DNA of 8,480 nucleotides from Ruminococcus sp. UBA4275 (lineage in GTDB: Bacteria; Bacillota; Clostridia; Oscillospirales; Ruminococcaceae), in assembly GCA_002395085.1 (NCBI GenBank), contig DGVV01000025.1, positions 1 to 8,480 of the forward strand. Direction: 5' to 3'. Numbering within the stretch: position 1 is the stretch's first letter; every line of letters begins with the position of its first letter. A program made the position numbers and the translations under genes. Below the pieces are notes generated by a model that ran no database searches, was not told where the DNA came from, and was given only the letters and a program-made list of their open reading frames with translations. Below are positions 1 through 5,382 of this stretch, one piece after another.

Positions 1-48
1 AGCGCCCCATTATAATCATCGCGCAGCGATACCTTTTTCGACAGCCTG

Positions 49-86
49 AAACGGAGAACCTGTTCTGAGCAGGTTCTCCGTTTTTT
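49..86 (+). terminator. Intrinsic terminator of a rightward unit lying left of the window
   Basis: A perfect 12-bp stem (51-62 with 70-81, ACGGAGAACCTG/CAGGTTCTCCGT, 7-nt loop) is followed by a run of six T at 81-86; two further A-T pairs can extend the stem. This is a classic rho-independent terminator reading rightward. Read leftward the hairpin is followed only by TT and then CAGG, so it could stop the decarboxylase operon only weakly. It lies 19 nt past the stop codon of the convergent decarboxylase gene. Confidence 0.9.
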
Positions 87-104
87 GTATATGGCGTATT
101 TTCA

Positions 105-1448
105 TCAGTTTGCGGTGACTGCGATCTCACGAATCCCGTAATATGCAAAGCAATCAGCGGCTTCTTTGTTGATGCGTTCACCGCACATGACAATCGGGAC
201 AGCAGGCGGGCAGCCGAGTGTCAGTTCTGCGCACACGCGCCCGACGGAACATTCTGCCGGAATGCGTTCGGTTGGGCGGAATGCTGCTTCTCGCGGCGTC
301 ATCACCCGTTCGGGGTGCGGCAGATGCGGCGGCAGCTCCGTGATGGGTTTGCGCTGCGGAATCGAAAGAAGCGCCTGCGTAACGCCGTAAAAGTCGCTGC
401 GCGTATGAAACGCAGAGGGCATCAGTACGAGATGATCCTGATCGGCAAACTCGCAGATAATTCCGTTTTCTTCGAGAACTTTTGCAAGTTCCGTACCGGT
501 CCATCCGCAGGTTTTTGGCGCGATTGTGAGTTTGAGCGGCTCATCGCCAAGCAGCTTCCAGCCGTGCAGCGTGAGCATTTCCCGACAGTTTTTCACCGAT
601 TTCACCGCCCGCTGAATCGCGGCGCTGCCCTCATAAAAGAGCCAGTCATTGCAGCGGTCAAGCGCCGTCAGGATGAGGTAGCTGGGGCTGGTCGATGCGA
701 ACATTGCCATCGCGGATTTCAGGCTGGCTGCCCGGTAAGACGGGGCATTGTCTGCAAGGTGCAGATACGCACCGCCGGTCAGAACAGGCAGCGTTTTATG
801 CGCAGAATCACAGCAAATATCAGCGCCCAGTGCAATCGGATGCAGCGGCTGTTCCAGAAAACGCAGGTACGCACCGTGCGCATTATCAACTATCAGCAGC
901 ATATCATGGTCGTGACACCATGCTGCTGCTGCCGCGACATCGCAGATATTGCCAAGATAATCCGGACTGGTCAGATACACCGCGACAGGCTGCACACCGG
1001 CTTCTGCAATCGCGGCAGCGATGCGTTCCGGTGTGACTTTGCAGCAAAGATAGTCTTCTTCTGCGGTCTGCGGAATCCAGATGATGTCGAAATCAAGCAA
1101 TGCGGCGGCAGTAAGGAAGGTTTTGTGGACATTCCGTGCGGCTGCAATGACTGGTTTCTGTCCGCGGCGGATTGCCTCCTGCACCGCAAGATACAGCATT
1201 GCACGGATGCAAAGCGATGAGCCTTCGGTTGAATAAACCGTTTTGCAGCCAAAGATGCGGCTTACGTTCTCCTCGCTTTCTGCAATGATGCCTTTAGGGG
1301 CATAGAGTTCATCTGCACCGTCAATTTCTGTGATGTCGATTTTCTCAAAACCAAGCAGATCATGTCCTTTATGTCCGGGCATATGCATCCGGATGCGCTT
1401 TGTGACACCGTAAACAGAGACAAAATCGTAAATTGGGGTTGTCATCAT
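105..1448 (-). CDS. Orn/Lys/Arg decarboxylase family protein (PLP-dependent, short form)
   Basis: This 447-aa protein belongs to the fold-type I PLP basic amino acid decarboxylases, in the short Gram-positive form (SpeA/YaaO-like) that lacks the N-terminal wing domain of the inducible enterobacterial enzymes. Visible motifs are MPGHK (23-27), the phosphate-binding STEGSS (73-78), His109 in ARNVHKT (likely ring-stacking), Asp188 in VDNAHGA, and SAHKT with the probable Schiff-base Lys218. The C-terminal domain has PPAVPIVMCGE (414-424), matching the family's YPPGIP block. A cytosolic enzyme removing CO2 from arginine, lysine or ornithine is expected, feeding polyamine synthesis; the substrate cannot be told from these motifs. 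The start ATG overlaps the scfB stop as ATGA and a second ATG follows directly. There is only a weak AGGA about 13 nt upstream, so translation probably depends on coupling to scfB. Confidence 0.88.
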   Translation of the reverse strand: MMTTPIYDFVSVYGVTKRIRMHMPGHKGHDLLGFEKIDITEIDGADELYAPKGIIAESEENVSRIFGCKTVYSTEGSSLCIRAMLYLAVQEAIRRGQKPVIAAARNVHKTFLTAAALLDFDIIWIPQTAEEDYLCCKVTPERIAAAIAEAGVQPVAVYLTSPDYLGNICDVAAAAAWCHDHDMLLIVDNAHGAYLRFLEQPLHPIALGADICCDSAHKTLPVLTGGAYLHLADNAPSYRAASLKSAMAMFASTSPSYLILTALDRCNDWLFYEGSAAIQRAVKSVKNCREMLTLHGWKLLGDEPLKLTIAPKTCGWTGTELAKVLEENGIICEFADQDHLVLMPSAFHTRSDFYGVTQALLSIPQRKPITELPPHLPHPERVMTPREAAFRPTERIPAECSVGRVCAELTLGCPPAVPIVMCGERINKEAADCFAYYGIREIAVTAN

Positions 1449-2848
1449 GATTTGTCAGATTCCTGCGGCGCACGCGGAACAGTGCGGGCAAGTTCCGCCA
1501 TAATCGCACACTCCATGCGCTTGCGGAACAGCTTGCAGCCGTATTCATACACGCCGCGCACAGAGCCGGTCGCGTGATAGGCATTTGCCGCGCAGCCGCC
1601 GGAACAGTAAAGCCGCGCCCAGCAGGTACGGCATTCCTCGCGCGCATAGACATTGCACGCCATGAAGTCATCCTGAATGCCGGTATTGTCAACGCCCTTC
1701 CAGACATCGCCCAGCCGGAATTTCTCATCTCCGACGAACTGATGGCAGGGGTAGAGGTCGCCCCACGGCGTGACTGCCATATATTCCGTTCCTGAACCGC
1801 AGCCGGAGATGCGCTTGTAAATACACGGACCGCCGGTCAGGTCGATCATATAGTGGTAGAAGGTGAAGGGGTCTCCCGCTTCCCGTGCCTGAATCATCAT
1901 CTCGGCAAGTTCCTCATACTGCTTCATGACAATCGGCAGATCTTCCTCCGTGAGCGCATAGGGATCGCCCTCCGCGCAGACGACCGGTTCCATGCTCAGC
2001 TCGCGGAAGCCGAGATCGAGCATCTGTCTGATGTCCGCGAGAAAATCCGGATTTGCGTGGGTAAACGTGCCGCGCATATAGTAATTTTTGCCGTCACGCG
2101 CCTTGACGAGTTTCTGGAATTTCGGGACGATTTTCTCCCAGCTTCCGTTGCCTGCATGGTCAACGCGGAAACGGTCGTGAACTTCCTTTCTGCCGTCCAG
2201 CGAAAGCACAACATTGCTGCACTCACGGTTTGCGAAGTCGATGACATCATCGTCAATCAGCATACCGTTTGTGGTGAGCGTGAAGCGGAAATTTTTGCCG
2301 GCATCCTTCTCGATGCTGCGGGCATAGGCGACAAGATCCTTGACAACCTGAAAATTCATAAGCGGTTCGCCGCCGAAGAAATCAACTTCGAGATTGCGGC
2401 GCGTACCGGAATTTGCAACGAGAAAATCGAGTGCCTGCCTGCCGACCTCATAGCTCATGACAGCGCGGTCGCCGTGGAAATTGCCCTGGCTTGCGAAGCA
2501 GTAGGAGCAGTTGAGGTTGCAGGTATGCGCGACGTGCAGGCAAAGCGCCTTGACAACGCCGGCAGTTTTCTGCTTGAGCTTGCCTGCCATCGGCTCAAAG
2601 GTATCGGGGGAAAAGAGTTTTCCGGCGTCTTTCAGCGCGGTGATGTCATCATAGCAGCCGTCGAAATCCTCCGGCTCAAGGTCGGGATCATCCTTATATT
2701 TTTCACGCATCTGCTCGATAATCTCCTCACGGGGACATTGCTCATAGAGTGCGATCATATCATAGGCGAGCGGATCGACAACATGGATTGCACCGGAGCA
2801 GACATCCAGCACAATATTGTATCCGCCGAGCTGATACTGGTGGATCAT
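1445..2848 (-). CDS. scfB: SCIFF peptide maturase, radical SAM/SPASM thioether-forming enzyme
   Basis: This 467-aa protein directly follows a SCIFF precursor and matches the maturases (CteB/ScfB) that make Cys-derived thioether cross-links in SCIFF peptides. Residues 1 to about 80 form the N-terminal part that in the family binds the precursor leader (RRE-like). The radical SAM cluster motif is Cys110-x3-Cys114-x2-Cys117 (CNLNCSYC), followed by GGEP at 159-162. The C-terminal SPASM domain has Cys at 350, 368, 398, 406, 409, 415, 419 and 438, enough for two auxiliary Fe-S clusters. The AAAGGAG ribosome site at 2858-2864 stands 9 nt before the ATG and fixes the start. The gene lies 132 nt downstream of scfA, behind a hairpin, and overlaps the next gene by 4 nt. 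Length and cysteine layout look intact. The cross-link chemistry is inferred from the family. Confidence 0.95.
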   Translation of the reverse strand: MIHQYQLGGYNIVLDVCSGAIHVVDPLAYDMIALYEQCPREEIIEQMREKYKDDPDLEPEDFDGCYDDITALKDAGKLFSPDTFEPMAGKLKQKTAGVVKALCLHVAHTCNLNCSYCFASQGNFHGDRAVMSYEVGRQALDFLVANSGTRRNLEVDFFGGEPLMNFQVVKDLVAYARSIEKDAGKNFRFTLTTNGMLIDDDVIDFANRECSNVVLSLDGRKEVHDRFRVDHAGNGSWEKIVPKFQKLVKARDGKNYYMRGTFTHANPDFLADIRQMLDLGFRELSMEPVVCAEGDPYALTEEDLPIVMKQYEELAEMMIQAREAGDPFTFYHYMIDLTGGPCIYKRISGCGSGTEYMAVTPWGDLYPCHQFVGDEKFRLGDVWKGVDNTGIQDDFMACNVYAREECRTCWARLYCSGGCAANAYHATGSVRGVYEYGCKLFRKRMECAIMAELARTVPRAPQESDKS

Positions 2849-2857
2849 GGTATGGAT

Positions 2858-2864
2858 CTCCTTT
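2858..2864 (-). promoter_or_regulatory. Ribosome binding site of scfB
   Basis: Read on the minus strand, AAAGGAG ends 9 nt before the ATG at 2846-2848. It is strong and independent of scfA, so maturase output can be set separately once the transcript passes the upstream hairpin. Confidence 0.8.
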
Positions 2865-2925
2865 CAGAGTACGCCGACATAGCAGCGGATCGGTTTTTCA
2901 TGCACAAAAAACAGGTTTGCAGTCA

Positions 2926-2959
2926 TGAAAAGTGCCGCCCGAAGAAACAGGCGGCACTT
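2926..2959 (-). terminator. Hairpin between scfA and scfB, probable attenuator
   Basis: A perfect 10-bp GC-rich stem (AAGTGCCGCC 2930-2939 with GGCGGCACTT 2950-2959, 10-nt loop) starts 21 nt after the scfA stop. In the minus direction the stem ends in TT followed by TTC, so the U-tract is short. The likely role is partial termination, or a 3' end that stabilises an abundant scfA message while some transcripts continue into scfB. Complete termination is unlikely because no convincing promoter is visible before scfB. Confidence 0.7.
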
Positions 2960-2980
2960 CTCTTGCGTTACGCGCTCCGA

Positions 2981-3136
2981 TTACTTCTTATCGGACTGCT
3001 TGTTCTCGCACTGCTGGTTTGCGATGCCGCAGCTCGTCTTGCAAGCGGACTGGCAAGAGGTCTGGCACTCGCCGCAGCCGCCTTTCTTTGCGCTCTCGCA
3101 AAGGCTGCGGGTCTCGATGGTCTGGATATGACGCAT
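2981..3136 (-). CDS. scfA: SCIFF precursor peptide (six-cysteine ribosomal natural product)
   Basis: This 51-aa peptide carries the family signature CGECQTSCQSACKTSC at residues 21-36 and the tail NQQCENK at 40-46. Core cysteines are 21, 24, 28, 32, 36 and 43. The N-terminal MRHIQTIETR matches the conserved leader start of SCIFF peptides, so ATG 3134-3136 is chosen although the frame stays open further upstream; AAAAGGA at 3148-3154, 11 nt before it, supports this start. In studied relatives the maturase forms a thioether between a core Cys and a Thr. Two oddities stand out: an extra Cys13 in the leader (SLCES), and Gly37 directly after Cys36, where a Thr is common in the family. The peptide has its own consensus promoter and is followed by scfB. 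The biological role of SCIFF peptides is not settled. Confidence 0.93.
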   Translation of the reverse strand: MRHIQTIETRSLCESAKKGGCGECQTSCQSACKTSCGIANQQCENKQSDKK

Positions 3137-3147
3137 GGTATTCACCG

Positions 3148-3154
3148 TCCTTTT
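3148..3154 (-). promoter_or_regulatory. Ribosome binding site of scfA
   Basis: AAAAGGA on the minus strand, 11 nt before ATG 3134-3136. It decides the scfA start in favour of the conserved MRHIQ leader rather than the upstream in-frame ATG near 3190, which has no such site and lies about 8 nt after the predicted transcription start. Confidence 0.7.
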
Positions 3155-3167
3155 CGTGATGAAAAAT

Positions 3168-3200
3168 GTGAGTATGCGGCTTTGCCGCACATAAACTCAC
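3168..3200 (-). other. 5' hairpin of the scfA transcript
   Basis: An inner stem TGCGGC/GCCGCA (3175-3180 with 3184-3189) with a TTT triloop sits inside outer arms GTGAG/CTCAC (3168-3172 with 3196-3200) with an asymmetric internal loop. The predicted transcription start (about 3198) falls in the outer arm, so the mRNA begins with this structure. A 5'-terminal hairpin of this kind usually protects an mRNA from decay. It does not cover the ribosome site at 3148-3154. Confidence 0.55.
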
Positions 3201-3204
3201 ATAT

Positions 3205-3233
3205 ATTATAGCATATTCGGCGGAATATGTCAA
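3205..3233 (-). promoter_or_regulatory. Consensus sigma-A promoter of the scfA operon
   Basis: On the minus strand TTGACA (3228-3233) and TATAAT (3205-3210) are separated by exactly 17 nt, a perfect match to the housekeeping consensus. It lies between the esterase terminator and scfA and predicts strong expression and a leader of about 60 nt. Confidence 0.92.
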
Positions 3234-3245
3234 TGGGAGCAGGTG

Positions 3246-3272
3246 AAAAAACTCTGTGTGCGGGGTTCAGAG
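3246..3272 (-). terminator. Probable intrinsic terminator of the esterase gene
   Basis: Read on the minus strand, a 5-bp stem CTCTG/CAGAG (3268-3272 with 3252-3256, 11-nt loop) is followed at once by six T (3246-3251). The stem includes the esterase stop codon. The stem is short, so read-through into the scfA operon is possible, but scfA has its own strong promoter just downstream. Confidence 0.5.
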
Positions 3273-4283
3273 GGAGCGGATCAGGAGTGTGAGATCGACG
3301 GCATTGAGTTTGCGGTTGCCGTCGAGATCGGCTTGCATCGCACTTTCTTCAGAGGCTTCCGCATCGCCAGTGAGGATTTTTGCAAGCGCAACGGCATCTG
3401 CGGAATTGACTTTGCCGTCGAGTGTGACATCGCCTTCCGGTGCAGGAACAGGCGGGGCAGTCGTTTCTGTGACGGCAGTTTCCGTATTCTGTGCGGTGAA
3501 TGCCTCACCGTTCAGGTATTCGCAAAGCCGCTTGTACCAGAAATCGCCCATTTTGCGGTAGCCTTCTTCATTGGGATGCACACCGTCATAGAGATCTTCC
3601 TTCGTGAGAACACCATTGATGTTTGCGAGGATGACCGGTTTGCCGGCATCCTGTTTTTTCTTTGCCAGCGCACGGATCTGCGCATTGCAGTTTTCGACGG
3701 CTTCATCCATTGATTCAACCGTGAAGAAATACTCGCTGATATAAAGTGTGTTGGTCGCATCCATGCAGGGCAGCGTTGCGAGGTAGAGCGCACCGTTCTC
3801 CGGCAGCGCATTGAGAATGACATCCACCAGACCTTCCAGCCGCTCTCCGAAATGGCCGAGGTCGTAGAGGCTGAGGATGTCGTTTGTGCCGAGCTGCAAA
3901 AAGACAACATCGGCAGGGAAGGTTTCCATCAGCCAGTCAGCAAAGCTGGAAATGCCCGTCCGCTGACCGGAGATGGAATCTGCCTGTGCGATATTATCAA
4001 TAGAATACCCGCTGTAACCTGCGTGCTGCGGGTCATAGCCGGAGCCGCCCCAGTTCGGGCCGACAAAATTGACTCTTGCCTCCTGACCGTTCTCAGTGAT
4101 GCGGCTGCAAAGGGTATTGCGGTAGCCGCCGGGCAGCCAGAAGCCGTCCGTGATGGAATCACCGAGGCACATCAGCGAGATTTGATCTGTCTGTTTTTCC
4201 TCCGCAGCCGCGGGGATTGCTGTGCCCTTCAGCATGAGCATAGCCGCGCCTGCGGCAGCAAATATTTTCCGTCTTTCATACAT
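3267..4283 (-). CDS. Secreted SGNH (CE3-like) esterase with C-terminal type I dockerin
   Basis: This is a 338-aa exported esterase. A signal peptide spans about residues 1-27 (YERRK, hydrophobic core, AAA). The SGNH domain has GDSITDG with nucleophile Ser43, PGGYR close behind, HAGYSGYSIDNI, GTND at 132-135 with Asn134, and DGVHPN with Asp233 and His236 completing the triad. The layout resembles CE3 acetylxylan esterases. A Thr/Pro linker (about 262-283) joins a dockerin at 284-338 with two calcium-loop repeats: Asp285, Asp289, Asn293, Asp296, then Asp319, Asp321, Asn323, Asn327, Asp330. It probably removes acetyl groups from plant xylan while docked to a cohesin scaffold. The start at ATG 4281-4283 is favoured because AAAAAGGAG lies 7 nt upstream and the signal peptide begins there; an in-frame ATG at 4337 would leave only about 17 nt of leader. 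The exact substrate is inferred. Confidence 0.9.
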   Translation of the reverse strand: MYERRKIFAAAGAAMLMLKGTAIPAAAEEKQTDQISLMCLGDSITDGFWLPGGYRNTLCSRITENGQEARVNFVGPNWGGSGYDPQHAGYSGYSIDNIAQADSISGQRTGISSFADWLMETFPADVVFLQLGTNDILSLYDLGHFGERLEGLVDVILNALPENGALYLATLPCMDATNTLYISEYFFTVESMDEAVENCNAQIRALAKKKQDAGKPVILANINGVLTKEDLYDGVHPNEEGYRKMGDFWYKRLCEYLNGEAFTAQNTETAVTETTAPPVPAPEGDVTLDGKVNSADAVALAKILTGDAEASEESAMQADLDGNRKLNAVDLTLLIRSL

Positions 4284-4290
4284 AACAGAA

Positions 4291-4299
4291 CTCCTTTTT
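4291..4299 (-). promoter_or_regulatory. Ribosome binding site of the esterase gene
   Basis: AAAAAGGAG on the minus strand, 7 nt before ATG 4281-4283. It decides between this start and the in-frame ATG 54 nt upstream. Confidence 0.8.
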
Positions 4300-4360
4300 G
4301 GTTGCTGGATTTCCCCCATGTATTTTTGTCTCTGCATTATGGTAACCTCTCTCTGCTGAT

Positions 4361-4389
4361 ATTATACCAGATGTAAATGTATCATGCAA
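4361..4389 (-). promoter_or_regulatory. Extended -10 promoter of the esterase gene
   Basis: On the minus strand a TGGTATAAT extended -10 (TATAAT at 4361-4366) has a poor -35, TTGCAT at 4384-4389, 17 nt upstream. Predicted transcription start is near 4354, giving a leader of about 70 nt to ATG 4283. The weak -35 would suit control by an activator or by a repressor binding the adjacent inverted repeat. Confidence 0.7.
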
Positions 4390-4407
4390 TGCGTTTTTGT
4401 CGCATTG
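4387..4407. repeat. Perfect 7-bp inverted repeat, candidate operator
   Basis: CAATGCG (4387-4393) and CGCATTG (4401-4407) flank a T-rich 7-nt spacer. The left arm overlaps the -35 of the esterase promoter. The total length of 21 bp suits a dimeric DNA-binding regulator. A GCATTG half-site recurs at 4503-4508 just before the -35 of the divergent promoter. The remainder of the 304-bp divergent region (4284-4587) holds the two promoters and the direct repeat TGCACC near 4417-4435, and no further gene is seen there. Confidence 0.4.
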
Positions 4408-4513
4408 ATTGTCCGAATGCACCAGATTGCACCGTGCTATCGGGATATTCCACGAAAACTGCGCGGGAAGTGTGCCGGAATGTCCTGAAAACACCGGAAA
4501 CTGCATTGGAAAC

Positions 4514-4543
4514 TTGACAAAGCGGCGGATGCAGTGTTATAAT
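4514..4543 (+). promoter_or_regulatory. Sigma-A promoter of the Sel1-repeat/typA unit
   Basis: TTGACA (4514-4519) and TATAAT (4538-4543) are both perfect hexamers with an 18-nt spacer. The predicted start near 4550 gives a short leader of about 38 nt before the ATG at 4588. Confidence 0.88.
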
Positions 4544-4573
4544 CAAGTGTTAAAAAACGAGGGGTTGGACCCG

Positions 4574-4582
4574 AAGGAGGGG
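4574..4582 (+). promoter_or_regulatory. Ribosome binding site of the Sel1-repeat gene
   Basis: AAGGAGGGG, with the GGAGG core (4576-4580) ending 7 nt before ATG 4588. It is a near-perfect match to the anti-Shine-Dalgarno sequence and fixes the start. Confidence 0.8.
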
Positions 4583-4587
4583 TAAGC

Positions 4588-5373
4588 ATGGCAAGAGAGA
4601 TTGTGCCGTCCTATCTGCCCGCTGCGGAAGTGACCTTCACGCATAAGGCAACCGGCGACACGAAAAAGGTCTGGCGTCCCTATGCTGCGCTTCCGCTTGC
4701 GGAGCTGAAGGCGCGTGCAGCCTCGGATGAGAGCGGCTCACTGCTGGAGCTTGGTGAACGCTATCATTTCGGATGGGGCGGTGCGGAGCAGGATTATGAA
4801 ACGGCATACGCTTATCTGAAGCGAGCAGCAGAAAAGAATGTGCAGGATGCCATTGCGCTGCTGGCAGGATACTATATCAGTGATGAGGCAGGCATTCTCC
4901 CGCGTGATCCGGCAAAGGCAGTTGAGATGCTGACACTGGCGGCGGAACACGGTTCCTGGCGCGCAATGGATATGCTGAGTGCCGGTTACCGCACCGGCGG
5001 CGAGGGATTTCCGGTGGATCATGAGAAGGCTTATGCGTGGGCGGAAGATGCCGAGCGTATGATCCGGATCTATTTTGCGTTCTATACGCAGAAGGATTTC
5101 ATTGATTTTACGCCGGTTCTCAAAGAACTGCTGCACGCACATACACGCATGACCTGTACGCTTTCCGCGTGCTGCGCAGACGGCGTCGGTGTGAAGCGGG
5201 ATCTGGATATGGCGCGCCGCTGGCTGGATGTCGGTGAGGCGTATGTCTGTACGGTCACGGGACTGGCAGAAGTGCCGGTATTTCAGGAAAGACGCAAGGC
5301 ACTCGATGCCCGCGTGAAAAAGGATGCTGCAAGAGCTGAAAAAGCGGCAAAAGATGCAGCCAAGAAGAAGTGA
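4588..5373 (+). CDS. Sel1-like (TPR-type) repeat protein, cytosolic
   Basis: This 261-aa protein has no signal peptide or membrane segment. Residues about 50-157 form three Sel1-like helical repeats, recognisable from A/LLxLGxxYxxGxGxxxDxxxAxxxLxxAAExx: repeat 1 at about 50-84, repeat 2 at 85-122, repeat 3 at 123-157. A degenerate fourth (188-217, ACCADGVGVKRDLDMARRWLDVG) follows an inserted stretch. The C-terminal 24 residues are an Ala/Lys-rich charged helix. Sel1 repeats act as protein-binding scaffolds, but no partner can be named. The gene has its own consensus promoter and strong ribosome site and ends 9 nt before typA, so the two are surely co-transcribed. A role linked to ribosome assembly or TypA function is possible but rests only on that linkage. 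Confidence 0.85.
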   Translation: MAREIVPSYLPAAEVTFTHKATGDTKKVWRPYAALPLAELKARAASDESGSLLELGERYHFGWGGAEQDYETAYAYLKRAAEKNVQDAIALLAGYYISDEAGILPRDPAKAVEMLTLAAEHGSWRAMDMLSAGYRTGGEGFPVDHEKAYAWAEDAERMIRIYFAFYTQKDFIDFTPVLKELLHAHTRMTCTLSACCADGVGVKRDLDMARRWLDVGEAYVCTVTGLAEVPVFQERRKALDARVKKDAARAEKAAKDAAKKK

Positions 5374-5382
5374 GGGAGTAAA

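Noticed and set aside
1..49. Possible C-terminal tail of a rightward gene ending TGA at 47-49
   Set aside because: The terminator at 49-86 implies such a gene, but frames ending at 15, 49 and 68 are all open from the left edge, and 15 codons or fewer cannot choose between them.
315..1220. 301-codon plus-strand frame opposite the decarboxylase gene
   Set aside because: It is a shadow frame rich in Arg and Cys with no ribosome site, and the opposite strand carries complete decarboxylase motifs.
1853..3211. 452-codon plus-strand frame opposite scfB and scfA
   Set aside because: It is antisense to clearly recognisable genes, has no ribosome site or family motif, and follows from the GC-rich codon pattern of the opposite strand.
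4284..4337. Upstream in-frame start of the esterase (18 extra residues)
   Set aside because: It would put hydrophilic residues before the signal peptide and leave only about 17 nt of leader; the ATG at 4283 has a much better ribosome site.
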